NCBI GenBank assembly: GCA_963738625.1
Contig: CAVTXH010000002.1
Coordinates: forward strand, 248,001-312,000
Source: UBA7672 sp963738625
GTDB lineage: Bacteria > Pseudomonadota > Alphaproteobacteria > Caulobacterales > Hyphomonadaceae
Length of the DNA: 64,000 nucleotides
Reading direction: 5' to 3'
Shown: piece by piece, positions 25,476 through 34,412 of the stretch
Layout of the letters: each line of letters begins with the position of its first letter
Position numbering within the stretch: the first letter of the stretch is position 1
Made by a program: the position numbers and the translations under genes
Notes under the pieces: model-generated
The model's database searches: none
What the model was told of the DNA's origin: nothing
Seen by the model: only the letters and a program-made list of their open reading frames with translations

Positions 25476-25934
25476 CTAGCCGCGATCCGGACGGGGGCCG
25501 CGCGGCGGGCGATCGCCGCGATCACGGTCGCCGCCGCCGAAGCCGCGGTCACGACCGCCGCCGCCGAAGCCGCCGCCGAAGCCTTCGTCGCGCTTGCCGC
25601 GATCGTCACGATCCTTGCGGGCGATGACGGGCGAGGGCTCTGCGGAGAATTCCTCGACCTTCACGGTGAGGAAGCGCAGCACGTCCTCGTTAATGCGGTG
25701 ACGGCGCTCCACTTCGTGGATCACCTCGCCCGGACCTTCGATGTTCAGAAGCGAGTAGTGCGCCTTGCGCGATTTCTTGATCGGATAGGCAAGGTTGCGC
25801 AGACCCCAGTATTCGGTCTTGCCGATCTTGCCTTTGAGTTCAGTGACGACCTTGGTGATGTCTTCCACCAGCGCGTCGACCTGTTGTGGGGAAATATCGG
25901 GTCGCGTGACGACCACGTGTTCGTACAGTGCCAT
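25476..25934 (-). CDS. rpsF: 30S ribosomal protein S6 with Gly/Arg-rich tail
   Basis: S6 binds S18 and 16S rRNA. The core covers about residues 1-95: MALYEHVVVTRPDIS, then YWGLRNLAYPIKKSRKAHY. After it comes a tail of about 50 residues made of FGGG, RDRGFGGG and RGDRPPRGPRP units, an RGG-like low-complexity extension. Many alphaproteobacterial S6 proteins have charged tails, but the Phe-Gly-Gly-Gly repeats here are distinctive. It opens the rpsF-rpsR-rplI operon; its promoter should lie in the 400 bp shared with the divergent fabD. Confidence 0.96.
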   Translation of the reverse strand: MALYEHVVVTRPDISPQQVDALVEDITKVVTELKGKIGKTEYWGLRNLAYPIKKSRKAHYSLLNIEGPGEVIHEVERRHRINEDVLRFLTVKVEEFSAEPSPVIARKDRDDRGKRDEGFGGGFGGGGRDRGFGGGDRDRGDRPPRGPRPDRG

Positions 25935-26336
25935 TTTTTATCCCTTCAGCGAGGGGCGGCGCAGCGGGTCCGAAGGGCGGACCAGCCACGATGGATCCCT
26001 CGCGCCCGGATGGGCCTTGGGACCGCCTCTCTTTGCGAAGGGGGGTCAATACCCGAAAACCCGACGGAATCAAGCCCGCAGGCTGAAAGGCGGCAGATTC
26101 AGCCTGGGAAGCTGAGCCTGCCCTTCCGCGAAGCGTTCTCATCGCAGGTCCGGTTTGTCCCGGCGCCTGCTGAAAGCAGAAAACCTTGCCCTGGCCGCCA
26201 GGATGGCGAATCGGCGGAAACGTCTGGTCCTGCTGGGTGCGGCGGCCTCATAGGCTCCAAAATCCATGTCCCTTGCGCGGGTGGACCCTAGTTTCTAGGA
26301 AGGCCGATCCCTCAAGCCCGATTCCCCGAGGCCTCC
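25935..26336. other. 402-bp divergent leader region (rpsF / fabD)
   Basis: No gene is supported here. The stretch separates the minus-strand S6 operon from the plus-strand fabD operon and must hold both promoters and leaders. I found no convincing consensus promoter boxes by eye. Autoregulatory S6:S18 leader binding is known in many bacteria and would fall near 25940-26050, but I could not draw its conserved structure. Confidence 0.4.
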
Positions 26337-27299
26337 ATGTCCCGCATCGCCTTTATCTTCCCCGGCCAGGGCAGCCAGGCCGTCGGCATGGGCAAGGACC
26401 TGGCGGATGCTTTTCCGGCGGCAAAGGCGGTGTTCGACGAAGTGGATGCGGCGCTGGGCGAGAAGCTGTCGACGCTGATCTGGGAAGGCGCGGAAGCCGA
26501 CCTCACCCTGACGGCCAATGCGCAGCCGGCGCTGATGGCGGTCAGCCTTGCGACGGTGCGGGCGCTGGAAGCCGGGTTCGGCGTGAAAATCTCGCAGGCC
26601 GCCTTCGTGGCGGGCCACTCCCTGGGCGAATATTCGGCGTTGGCGGCGGCGGGAGCTATCTCTGTCGCGGACGCTGCGAAGCTGCTGCGCAAGCGCGGGC
26701 AGGCGATGCAGGCGGCGGCGCCGGCCGGCACGGGCGCCATGGCGGCCTTGATCGGCAAGGTCGATGTCGAGATCGCCGAACAGATCGCGCTTGAGGGTTC
26801 GGCAGCCGGAACGGTCGTGGTCGCAAACGACAACAATGCCGGCAATGTGGTGATTTCGGGCAGCAAGGCTGGGGTCGAGGCGGCTATCGCGGCGGCGAAG
26901 GCAAAGGGCGTGCGGGCGATTTCGCTGCCGGTCTCCGCGCCCTTCCATTCGCCGCTGATGGCGCCGGCGGCCGTCGTGATGGAACAAGCGCTCGGAACCG
27001 CGAAGATTTCCAAGCCCATCGTCCCCTTGGTCGCAAACGTTACGGCGCGACCGATCGACGAGCCCGCCGACATCCGACGGCTTCTTGTGGAGCAGGTCAC
27101 CGGCCGCGTGCGCTGGCGCGAGAGCGTGCAATGGATGGCGAGCCCGCAAAGCGGAGCCGGTGGCGGCGTGACGAAATTCGTCGAGACGGGCGCGGGCAAG
27201 CAGCTCTCCGGCATGGTGAAGCGCAATGCGCCCGATGCCGAGACAGTCGCGCTGAACGCGCCCGCTGATCTCGAAGCGTTTGCGAAGTCGATTGATTGA
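26337..27299 (+). CDS. fabD: Malonyl-CoA:ACP transacylase
   Basis: FabD moves malonyl from CoA to ACP to feed fatty-acid elongation. Motifs are FIFPGQGSQAVGMGKDL, the nucleophile serine in VAGHSLGEYSALAAAG, and the catalytic His in VSAPFHSPLM. 320 residues is typical. It opens the run fabD-fabG-acpP-fabF, separated from fabG by 142 bp that contains two hairpin repeats. Confidence 0.96.
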   Translation: MSRIAFIFPGQGSQAVGMGKDLADAFPAAKAVFDEVDAALGEKLSTLIWEGAEADLTLTANAQPALMAVSLATVRALEAGFGVKISQAAFVAGHSLGEYSALAAAGAISVADAAKLLRKRGQAMQAAAPAGTGAMAALIGKVDVEIAEQIALEGSAAGTVVVANDNNAGNVVISGSKAGVEAAIAAAKAKGVRAISLPVSAPFHSPLMAPAAVVMEQALGTAKISKPIVPLVANVTARPIDEPADIRRLLVEQVTGRVRWRESVQWMASPQSGAGGGVTKFVETGAGKQLSGMVKRNAPDAETVALNAPADLEAFAKSID

Positions 27300-27310
27300 T
27301 TACCGGAGTC

Positions 27311-27418
27311 ATTCTCGGGTAAGCGAAGCGCACCCCGAGAATCCCGGATAGAGCGAGTGTGGAATTCCAGGAGTTCCTTCGCGGCGGGAACCGAGATCCT
27401 CGGGACAAGCCCGAGGAT
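27311..27418. repeat. Paired hairpin repeats between fabD and fabG
   Basis: Two hairpins lie in the fabD-fabG gap. The first pairs ATTCTCGGG (27311-27319) with CCGAGAAT (to 27342) and matches 9902-9933 in reverse orientation. The second, ATCCTCGGG with CCCGAGGAT (27396-27418), has a five-base loop. Together with the spacer they resemble a bacterial interspersed mosaic element. They may attenuate transcription or stabilise the upstream message. Confidence 0.7.
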
Positions 27419-27441
27419 GACTCCCCAAAAGGAGACGGTAG

Positions 27442-28179
27442 ATGTTCAACTTGTCTGGCCGGTTCGCCCTCGTCACCGGCGCATCGGGCGGCATTGGCGG
27501 CGCCATCGCCAAGGCGCTGTCGGACGCGGGCGCCAAGGTCGCGCTGTCGGGTACGCGGGTGGAAGCTCTCGAGAAGACGGCGGCGGAGATCGGCGGCTCG
27601 CCGGTGATCCTGCCGTGCAACCTGTCCGATCCGGCGGCGACGGCCGCGCTGGTGGGGCAGGCGGAGGCGGCGCTGGGCGGACTCGACATCCTCGTGTCGA
27701 ATGCGGGCCTCACCCGGGACGGCCTGCTGATGCGGATGAAGGACGAGGACTGGGAGCAGGTGCTCAACGTCAACCTGGGCGCCTATTTCCGGCTGTCGCG
27801 TGCGGCCATGCGCGGAATGATGAAGCGCCGCCACGGCCGCATCATCGGAATCACCTCCGTGGTGGGCGTGACCGGCAATGCCGGCCAGACCAACTATGCC
27901 GCCTCGAAGGCCGGGATGATCGGGTTCACCAAGTCGCTGGCGGCCGAAGTCGGCAGTAGGAACATCACGGCCAACTGCATCGCCCCGGGGTTGATCGCCA
28001 CGGCCATGACCGATGTCCTGAAGGACGACCAGAAAGAGGCTTTGCTCAAGGGAATTCCCGCCGGACGGCTGGGATCCGGGGCTGACATTGCCGCCGCCGC
28101 GCTCTATCTGGCTTCGGATGAATCCGCTTACGTTACAGGGCAGACCCTGCACGTAAATGGCGGGATGGCGATGATATAG
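27442..28179 (+). CDS. fabG: 3-oxoacyl-ACP reductase
   Basis: FabG reduces 3-oxoacyl-ACP with NADPH. It is a classical SDR: TGASGGIGGAIAKAL cofactor motif, NAGLTRDGLLMRM (diagnostic of FabG), catalytic Ser in ITSVVG, YAASKAG active site, and the C-terminal YVTGQTLHVNGGMAM. AAAAGGAG lies just upstream of the ATG. 245 residues is normal, and its place between fabD and acpP supports the assignment. Confidence 0.96.
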   Translation: MFNLSGRFALVTGASGGIGGAIAKALSDAGAKVALSGTRVEALEKTAAEIGGSPVILPCNLSDPAATAALVGQAEAALGGLDILVSNAGLTRDGLLMRMKDEDWEQVLNVNLGAYFRLSRAAMRGMMKRRHGRIIGITSVVGVTGNAGQTNYAASKAGMIGFTKSLAAEVGSRNITANCIAPGLIATAMTDVLKDDQKEALLKGIPAGRLGSGADIAAAALYLASDESAYVTGQTLHVNGGMAMI

Positions 28180-28286
28180 GGTCTCTCTATAGTAGAGGCC
28201 TATGGTCAAAAAAATTCAGGCGTGTTACCGCGCCGCAACGAGGATTCCGCCGGTTTTGGCTGGCCGAGATACTGGAAGGGAATGAT

Positions 28287-28520
28287 ATGTCCGACGTTAT
28301 CGAGCGCGTGAAGAAAATCGTGGTCGAGCGCCTGGAAGTCGACGCCGAGAAGGTCAACGAGAAGGCCAGCTTCATCGACGACCTCGGCGCGGACTCGCTC
28401 GACCTCGTCGAGCTGGTCATGGCGTTCGAAGAAGAGTTCGGCATCGAGATCCCCGACGACGTCCAGGAGCAGATCGGAACCGTCGGCGACGCGGTCCGCT
28501 TCATCAAGGAACGCGTCTAA
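28287..28520 (+). CDS. acpP: Acyl carrier protein
   Basis: A 77-residue acidic ACP. The phosphopantetheine serine is in GADSLDLVELVMAFEEEF. It carries growing acyl chains for FabD, FabG and FabF, all encoded here. AAGGGAA precedes the ATG. The 107-bp gap before it is AT-richer than its surroundings (a run of seven A near 28207) and may contain a dedicated acpP promoter. Confidence 0.97.
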   Translation: MSDVIERVKKIVVERLEVDAEKVNEKASFIDDLGADSLDLVELVMAFEEEFGIEIPDDVQEQIGTVGDAVRFIKERV

Positions 28521-28550
28521 CCCGCGCGCGCCTCGGCTCGGAGCCACATC

Positions 28551-29834
28551 ATGCGGCGCGTCGTCATTACCGGCATGGGACTCGTGACGCCTCTGGCCAA
28601 TGGCCGCGAGGCTTCCTGGAAGAAGCTGATCGCCGGTCAGTCGGGGCTCAAGAAAGTCGACCTGTTCGACACGTCGGATCTTGCCTGCAAGATCGGCGGG
28701 CAGATGCCGTGGGTGACGGGGCGCGGCGGCGGTTCGGCCGACGATCCGGGCTCGTTCAATCCCGAAAAGACGATGTCGCCGAAAGAACAGCGGCGCGTCG
28801 ATGAGTTCATTCTCTACGCAATGGCGGCGGCTGACGAAGCCATCGGCGATTCCGGATGGAAGCCCGAAAGCTATGAGGACAGGTGCCGGACCGGCGTTCT
28901 GATCGGTTCAGGCATCGGCGGCCTTGCGACCATCGCCGCGACGGCGGTCGAGTTGCACGAGAAAGGACCGCGTAAGGTTTCGCCGTTCTTCATTCCGAGC
29001 GCGCTGATAAACCTCGCCTCCGGACAGGTCTCTATCAAGTACGGCCTCAAGGGACCGAACCATGCGGTCGTGACTGCGTGCGCCACCGGCGCCCACGCCA
29101 TCGGCGACAGCGTGCGGCTGATCCAGTGGGGCGATGCCGACGTGATGGTGGCCGGCGGCACCGAGGCCTCGATCTGTCGCATCGGCTATGCCGGCTTCAT
29201 CGCCTGCCGCGCCATGTCGACCGGCTACAACGACACGCCCGAAAAGGCGTCGCGCCCCTATGACAAGGACCGCGACGGTTTCGTGATGGGCGAGGGCGCA
29301 GGCATTGTCGTGCTCGAGGAGTATGAGCACGCAAAGGCGCGCGGCGCGAAAATCTACGCAGAAGTCGTCGGCTACGGGCTGACGGGCGACGCCTTCCACA
29401 TCACGTCGCCCGATGAAAGCGGCGATGGCGGCGAGCGCGCGATGCGCACGGCGCTGCAGCGTTCGGGTCTCGATGCTTCGGAGATCGACTATGTCAACGC
29501 CCATGGCACATCGACGCCGGCGGGCGACGAGATCGAGGTCCGCGCCGTCGAGCGTGTGCTCGGCAACGCTGCGTCTACCGCGCACCTCTCGTCCACCAAG
29601 TCCGCCATCGGCCACCTGCTCGGCGCGGCCGGTTCGGTGGAGGCGATCTTCTGCGTGTTGGCGATCCGCGATGGCGTCATCCCGCCGACGCTGAACCTCG
29701 ACAATCCGAGTTTCGAGACGCCCATCAACCTCACGCCCCACAAGGCGGTGAAGAAGAAGGTGCGCGCTGCTCTGTCCAACTCGTTTGGCTTCGGGGGAAC
29801 CAACGCAGCCCTGGTTCTCAAAGCGGTAGACTAG
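28551..29834 (+). CDS. fabF: 3-oxoacyl-ACP synthase II
   Basis: FabF condenses malonyl-ACP with acyl-ACP. The Cys-His-His triad is seen as Cys in VVTACATGAHAIGD, His in VNAHGTSTPAGDE, and His in KSAIGHLLGAAGSVEAI; the glycine-rich end SNSFGFGGTNAALVL is also typical. 427 residues is slightly longer than average because of an insertion around residues 50-70. It starts 30 bp after acpP. Confidence 0.96.
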   Translation: MRRVVITGMGLVTPLANGREASWKKLIAGQSGLKKVDLFDTSDLACKIGGQMPWVTGRGGGSADDPGSFNPEKTMSPKEQRRVDEFILYAMAAADEAIGDSGWKPESYEDRCRTGVLIGSGIGGLATIAATAVELHEKGPRKVSPFFIPSALINLASGQVSIKYGLKGPNHAVVTACATGAHAIGDSVRLIQWGDADVMVAGGTEASICRIGYAGFIACRAMSTGYNDTPEKASRPYDKDRDGFVMGEGAGIVVLEEYEHAKARGAKIYAEVVGYGLTGDAFHITSPDESGDGGERAMRTALQRSGLDASEIDYVNAHGTSTPAGDEIEVRAVERVLGNAASTAHLSSTKSAIGHLLGAAGSVEAIFCVLAIRDGVIPPTLNLDNPSFETPINLTPHKAVKKKVRAALSNSFGFGGTNAALVLKAVD

Positions 29835-29847
29835 TCCTACCGCAGCA

Positions 29848-30915
29848 GTGGAGTCGTTCGTGGGAAAGCTTTTCGGCGCCCTTCTCTTGCTGCTTGTCGT
29901 CGCCGCCGCCGGCGGCTGGTTTTACCTGCAGCACGTCTATTCAGAACCTGGCCCGGCGACGGAAGACGGCGCGCCGCGCGTCGTAATGGTGCCCAAGGGC
30001 GCTAGCGCGGGGACGATCGCCCAGTCGCTTCTCTACAGCGGCGCGATCAAGGACGAGCTTCATTTCCGCACAGCCGTGCGTCTGCTGGATCTGCTTCCCG
30101 GCTACGAAGGCGATCTTGCGCTCAAAGCGGGCGAGTATGCAGTGCCCTCAGGCGCCAGCATGAAGGAGATCGTAGCGCTGCTCTCCAGCGGCAAGTCGCT
30201 GCAGTACGCGGTGATCATCCCCGAGGGCCTGACGAGTGCGATGATCATGAAGCTGCTCGCGGAAAAGGAATGGAAGTCGACCACCGGCGCGCCGGAAACC
30301 TACAAGCTTGCCGGCGAACCGCCGCCGACGCCTGCCGAAGGCGTCCTGCTGCCCGGCGATTATGCAGTCCAGCGCGGCGACACAATCGAATCCGTGATCG
30401 CACGGTCTATCAAGGCGCAGCAGGATCTGATGGCCGAACTCTGGCCGAACCGGCAGCAGGGCCTGCCGCTCAAGACGCCTGACGAAGCCATCAATCTGGC
30501 CTCGATCGTCGAGAGCGAGACCGGCGTTCCCGAGGAGCGGCCCCAGGTCGCTTCCCTGTTCATCAATCGCTTGCGCAAGCCCATGCGGCTGCAGAGCGAT
30601 CCCACCATCGTCTATGGACTGACGCGGGGCGTGCCGCTGGGCCACGGCCTGATGGTGAGCGAGATCGCCCGCAAGACCGAGTGGAACACCTATCAGATCG
30701 ACGGCCTTCCTAAGACGCCGATCTGCAATCCGGGCGCGGAGTCGATCAAGGCCGTCCTGAACCCTGCGGTCACCAACTACCTATACTTCGTCGCCGACGG
30801 TTCAGGCGGCCACGCCTTCGCAGCTACGTTGGGCGAGCACAATGCCAACGTCACCCGCTGGCGCGAAATCGAAAAGCAGCGCAATGCGCCCAAGCGCGGC
30901 GCCCAGCCGCGATGA
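29848..30915 (+). CDS. mltG: Endolytic murein transglycosylase MltG
   Basis: MltG cuts nascent glycan strands and helps set their length. It has one N-terminal membrane helix (LFGALLLLLVVAAAGGWFYL), a LysM-like region, and the YceG catalytic domain with the active-site Glu in NLASIVESETG and the family stretch LQSDPTIVYGL. The C-terminal NPAVTNYLYFVADGSGGHAF is diagnostic. The start is GTG at 29848, 13 bp after fabF, the same order as in many proteobacteria. Confidence 0.94.
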   Translation: MESFVGKLFGALLLLLVVAAAGGWFYLQHVYSEPGPATEDGAPRVVMVPKGASAGTIAQSLLYSGAIKDELHFRTAVRLLDLLPGYEGDLALKAGEYAVPSGASMKEIVALLSSGKSLQYAVIIPEGLTSAMIMKLLAEKEWKSTTGAPETYKLAGEPPPTPAEGVLLPGDYAVQRGDTIESVIARSIKAQQDLMAELWPNRQQGLPLKTPDEAINLASIVESETGVPEERPQVASLFINRLRKPMRLQSDPTIVYGLTRGVPLGHGLMVSEIARKTEWNTYQIDGLPKTPICNPGAESIKAVLNPAVTNYLYFVADGSGGHAFAATLGEHNANVTRWREIEKQRNAPKRGAQPR

Positions 30916-30931
30916 AAGATCGGGGCGGGGC

Positions 30932-31807
30932 ATGATCCGGGGGATGACAGGTTTCGGGCGCGCGCAGGGCCAGGCGCCCTGGGGCGCATGGGCGTGGGAA
31001 GTCCGCTCGGTCAACGGCAAGGCCGTGGACCTGCGCACCAATCTCCCGCCCGGCTGCGAGGCGGTGGATTTCGAAGCGCGGCGTCGCGTCAAGGACCGCT
31101 TCCAGCGCGGCAGCTTCCAGCTTCAGCTCCGCATCGATTTCGCCAAGGACGCCAGCGCCACGAGCATCGACACGCGCGAGCTGGCGCGGCTGGCGCGGCT
31201 GTCGCGCAACTGGGCCAGCGCCCGCGTCGCGCCCGCCAGCTTCAACGGCCTCATCAACACCAACGGCGTCATCCGCGGCGCATCGCGCGCCAACTCCAGC
31301 GTCGACGAAGGCATTGCGAAGGATCTGCTGGCGGGACTGGACCAGGCGCTCGACGTGCTTGCGGCGGCGCGGGCCAAGGAAGGCGAGGGGCTGTCCGCCC
31401 TCTTCGGCAGGATGATGGGCGAGACCGAGGCGCTGGTGAAAAAGGCCGGCGAGCTGGCCGCGACCCAGCCCGATCTCGTGCGCGAACGCCTGCGCGCCCG
31501 GCTGGCGGAAATGGGCAAGGACCCGGCCATCGACCAGGACCGCATCGCCCAGGAAGTCATGCTGATGGCCAGCCGCGCCGATGTGCGCGAGGAGCTGGAC
31601 CGGCTGGCGGCGCATATCGAAACGGCGCGGAGCATCCTGAAAGCCGGAGAGGCCGCCGGCCGTAAGCTCGATTTCCTTTGTCAGGAGCTTAACCGGGAGG
31701 CAAACACCCTGTGCTCCAAATCAGCCAGTCTGGAGCTGACGAACACGGGATTGGCGCTAAAGTCCCTGATCGATCAGTTCCGGGAGCAGGTGCAGAATGT
31801 CGAATGA
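30932..31807 (+). CDS. yicC: YicC family endoribonuclease
   Basis: A 291-residue YicC/YloC protein. It starts with the diagnostic MIRGMTGFGRAQ; the centre has WEVRSVNGKAVDLRTNLP, and the C-terminal DUF1732 domain ends with CQELNREANTLCSKS. YicC of E. coli has been described as an endoribonuclease that affects small-RNA turnover. The ATG at 30932 fits the family start. The 3' end overlaps gmk by 11 bp, and the yicC-gmk order is conserved in many bacteria. Confidence 0.93.
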   Translation: MIRGMTGFGRAQGQAPWGAWAWEVRSVNGKAVDLRTNLPPGCEAVDFEARRRVKDRFQRGSFQLQLRIDFAKDASATSIDTRELARLARLSRNWASARVAPASFNGLINTNGVIRGASRANSSVDEGIAKDLLAGLDQALDVLAAARAKEGEGLSALFGRMMGETEALVKKAGELAATQPDLVRERLRARLAEMGKDPAIDQDRIAQEVMLMASRADVREELDRLAAHIETARSILKAGEAAGRKLDFLCQELNREANTLCSKSASLELTNTGLALKSLIDQFREQVQNVE

Positions 31808-32480
31808 CCGCTCTCCCCAGCGCCCGCGCCGCGGCGTGATGTTCGTGATCTCCAGCCCGTCGGGCGCCGGGAAGACCACGCTGTGCCGCCGCCTGATCTC
31901 CGAAGTGCCGGGCGTGCAGCTTTCGATATCGGCGACGACGCGCACGGTGCGCCCGGGCGAGGTCAACGGCGTCGACTATCATTTCCGCACGCAGGACCAA
32001 TTCCAGGGCATGATCGACCGGGACGAGTTCCTGGAGTGGGCGAAGGTCTTCAAGAATTTCTACGGCACGCCGCGCAGCGAAGTCGAAAACCGGCTGATGA
32101 GCGGCGTCGACGTCGTGTTCGACGTCGACTGGCAAGGCGCCCGCGCGCTCAAGACCATCCGCCCGGGCGACGTCTGCTCGGTGTTCATCCTGCCGCCGTC
32201 CATCTCGCAACTGAAGCAGCGGCTGGAAGGCCGACCGGGATCGGACGTCAAGACCGTGCAGTCGCGCCTCGACGGCGCCGGGCAGGACATCCTGCGCTGG
32301 GGCGAATACGACTACGCCATCATCAACGACAATCTCGACACGGCTTTCGCTGAGCTGCGCGCCATCCTGATGACGGAGCGCATCCGCCGCACGCGCGCCT
32401 CGATGGGCATCATGGTCGACCAGCTGCTCAAGGATGTCGGCCTCGCGACCAAGACCCAGAGCGGCAGCGCTACCTCGTAG
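31797..32480 (+). CDS. gmk: Guanylate kinase
   Basis: Gmk phosphorylates GMP to GDP. The P-loop is ISSPSGAGKTTLCRRL; the GMP-binding segments are SISATTRTVRPGEVNGVDY and VFDVDWQGAR. 227 residues is in the normal range, with a slightly long C-terminus. It overlaps yicC and is the last gene of the plus-strand run that began with fabD. A long hairpin follows 4 bp after the stop. Confidence 0.96.
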   Translation: MSNDRSPQRPRRGVMFVISSPSGAGKTTLCRRLISEVPGVQLSISATTRTVRPGEVNGVDYHFRTQDQFQGMIDRDEFLEWAKVFKNFYGTPRSEVENRLMSGVDVVFDVDWQGARALKTIRPGDVCSVFILPPSISQLKQRLEGRPGSDVKTVQSRLDGAGQDILRWGEYDYAIINDNLDTAFAELRAILMTERIRRTRASMGIMVDQLLKDVGLATKTQSGSATS

Positions 32481-32484
32481 CGCG

Positions 32485-32574
32485 GGGGGAGCGCCGGGTG
32501 CCTGCCCGGCCAAGCCTCACAACAAGTACGGTGCATGCAGTGAGGTTCTTGCCGGGCAGGCGCCCGGCGCTCCC
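32485..32574. repeat. 90-bp palindrome between convergent gmk and rsmA
   Basis: The arms GGGAGCGCCGGGTGCCTGCC (starting within 32486-32490) and GGCAGGCGCCCGGCGCTCCC (ending 32574) pair almost perfectly. The pairing continues into CAAGCCTCA / TGAGGTTCTTG around a ~20-base loop. It fills the gap between two convergent genes, so it could end transcription from both sides. The arm sequence recurs at 7808-7840, marking a dispersed family. Confidence 0.8.
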
Positions 32575-32579
32575 GAACG

Positions 32580-33395
32580 CTAGGCCTGTGTTTTCCGCCA
32601 CGCCCCAGCCAATAGCCTGAACTCGTCCTGCGTCAGCGTTTCGGCCCGCCGCGTCGCATCGATCCCGGCGGCCGCCAGCGCCTCGACGCCGCCATCCAGG
32701 GATCTGAGCGCCGCACGCAGCATCTTGCGGCGCTGACCGAACGCGGCGGCGGTTATCGTCTCCATCGCTTCGAGATCGCTGAATGCTTCGGCCGGCGGCA
32801 GCGGCGTCAGAACCACGACCGCGCTGTCCACCTTCGGCGGCGGTCGAAATGCGCCCGGCGGCAGCGTCATCGCTATGCGCGGGCGCATCACGGCCCGAGT
32901 CAGCACGGCAAGGCGGCCATAGTGCTCCTCGTCCGGGGCGGCGCAGATGCGCAGCGCCACCTCCTTCTGGAACATCAGCACCATGTCCCCGCGCCAGTCT
33001 CCCGCCTTCAGCCATTTCACCATCAGCGGCGTGCCGACATTGTAGGGCAGGTTGGCGACGATCATCACCGGCGTCTCGCCGCCTGCCTTGGCGATCACAC
33101 GCCGTTCGTCGAACACGCGCGCATCGCCCCGCACCACGTGCAGCCGCCCGGACGTAGCCTCCGGCCACGCCTCCAGCCCGTCGGCAAACCGATCATCCAG
33201 CTCTACTGCGATCAGCTTGCCCACGCCCGCATCCAGCAGGGCGCGTGTCAGGCCGCCGGGGCCGGGGCCTACCTCGATGATGGTCTTGCCTTCCACTGGC
33301 CCGCCCGCTGCGGCGATGCGCTTCAGCAGCGCGGCGTCGAACAGGAAATGCTGGCCCAGCGCCTTCTTCGGCGCCCCAGGCGTCAGCCCGGTCAT
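32580..33395 (-). CDS. rsmA: 16S rRNA (adenine1518/1519-N6) dimethyltransferase
   Basis: RsmA (KsgA) dimethylates two adenines in helix 45 of 16S rRNA, a late check on 30S assembly. The start LGQHFLFDAALLKRIA, SAM motif IIEVGPGPGGLTRALLD and catalytic NLPYN in IVANLPYNVGTPL are all present. 271 residues. The start overlaps the pdxA stop by 4 bp, and the gene ends the lptF-lptG-lptD-surA-pdxA-rsmA run. Confidence 0.96.
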   Translation of the reverse strand: MTGLTPGAPKKALGQHFLFDAALLKRIAAAGGPVEGKTIIEVGPGPGGLTRALLDAGVGKLIAVELDDRFADGLEAWPEATSGRLHVVRGDARVFDERRVIAKAGGETPVMIVANLPYNVGTPLMVKWLKAGDWRGDMVLMFQKEVALRICAAPDEEHYGRLAVLTRAVMRPRIAMTLPPGAFRPPPKVDSAVVVLTPLPPAEAFSDLEAMETITAAAFGQRRKMLRAALRSLDGGVEALAAAGIDATRRAETLTQDEFRLLAGAWRKTQA

Positions 33396-34408
33396 GCGCT
33401 TGCCCGCGCCATCGCCATGCTGTCCGCAAGGTCGAGAGCGGCGATCAGGCTGTCCGGCCTCGCCCTGCCCGTCGCGGCCGCATCATAGGCCACGCCATGG
33501 TCCGGCGATGTGCGGATAAAAGGCAGGCCGAGCGTCACGTTGACCCCGCCCCACATGTCCAGCGTCTTCACCGGGATCAGCCCCTGGTCGTGGAACATCG
33601 CGATCACCGCATCGAACCGCCCATCCAGCGCCTCGCGGAATATCGTGTCCCCCGGCCGCGCGTTCGTGCAGTCGATGCCCTCCGCGCGCAGGAGCGCGGC
33701 GGCCGGATCGATCGTCTCGATCTCCTCCCGCCCGATCTCGCCGTCCTCGCCCGCGTGCGGGTTGACGCCGCACAGCCCGATGCGCGGCTCGCGTATGCGG
33801 AAATCGCGCTTCATCGCGCCATTGACGATGCGGCCCACCGTGGCCACCAGATCCGTCGTGATCGCTCCCGCCACGCTGGCCAGCGGCTGGTGGATGGTCG
33901 CCAGCGCCACACGCAGCCCCCCGCCCACCAGCATCATCACGGGATGCGGGGCGGGCCCATCGCCGGCCGCAAGTTCGGCAAGGAATTCGGTATGCCCGGG
34001 ATGCTTGAAACCAGCACGATAGAGCAGCGCCTTGGAAATGGGATTGGTGACGACTGCCGCCGCCTTGCCGGACTGCACGTGCATGACGGCGAGCCGGATC
34101 GAGTCCAGCACCGCTGTCGCCGTGGCGGGATCGGGCTCGCCCGGTTTTGGCGCCGGCGAAGTGATCGGCATCACCGGCAGGCCTTCCTGAAAGACAGCCG
34201 GCGCGTCGGAGGGCGAGGCGATGAGCTTGATCGGATAGTGCAGGCTGGAGGCGGGCCGCGCCGCATCCAGCACGCGCGGATCGGCCACCGCGTAGAAGGA
34301 CGAGCGCGAACGCGAGCGGAAGGCCTCGTAGGCTTTCCAGGTAATGATCGGCCCGACGCCCGCCGGATCGCCCATCGTTACTGCAAGTGGAAGAGCGCGC
34401 CCGGCCAT
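33392..34408 (-). CDS. pdxA: 4-hydroxythreonine-4-phosphate dehydrogenase
   Basis: PdxA oxidises 4-phosphohydroxy-L-threonine in the DXP-dependent route to pyridoxal phosphate. Family motifs are VTMGDPAGVGPII, the metal-binding His in KHPGHTEFLAEL, and AMFHDQGLIPVKTLDMW. 338 residues. It lies between surA and rsmA as in many gammaproteobacteria and alphaproteobacteria. Confidence 0.95.
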   Translation of the reverse strand: MAGRALPLAVTMGDPAGVGPIITWKAYEAFRSRSRSSFYAVADPRVLDAARPASSLHYPIKLIASPSDAPAVFQEGLPVMPITSPAPKPGEPDPATATAVLDSIRLAVMHVQSGKAAAVVTNPISKALLYRAGFKHPGHTEFLAELAAGDGPAPHPVMMLVGGGLRVALATIHQPLASVAGAITTDLVATVGRIVNGAMKRDFRIREPRIGLCGVNPHAGEDGEIGREEIETIDPAAALLRAEGIDCTNARPGDTIFREALDGRFDAVIAMFHDQGLIPVKTLDMWGGVNVTLGLPFIRTSPDHGVAYDAAATGRARPDSLIAALDLADSMAMARASA

Positions 34409-34412
34409 GGCC

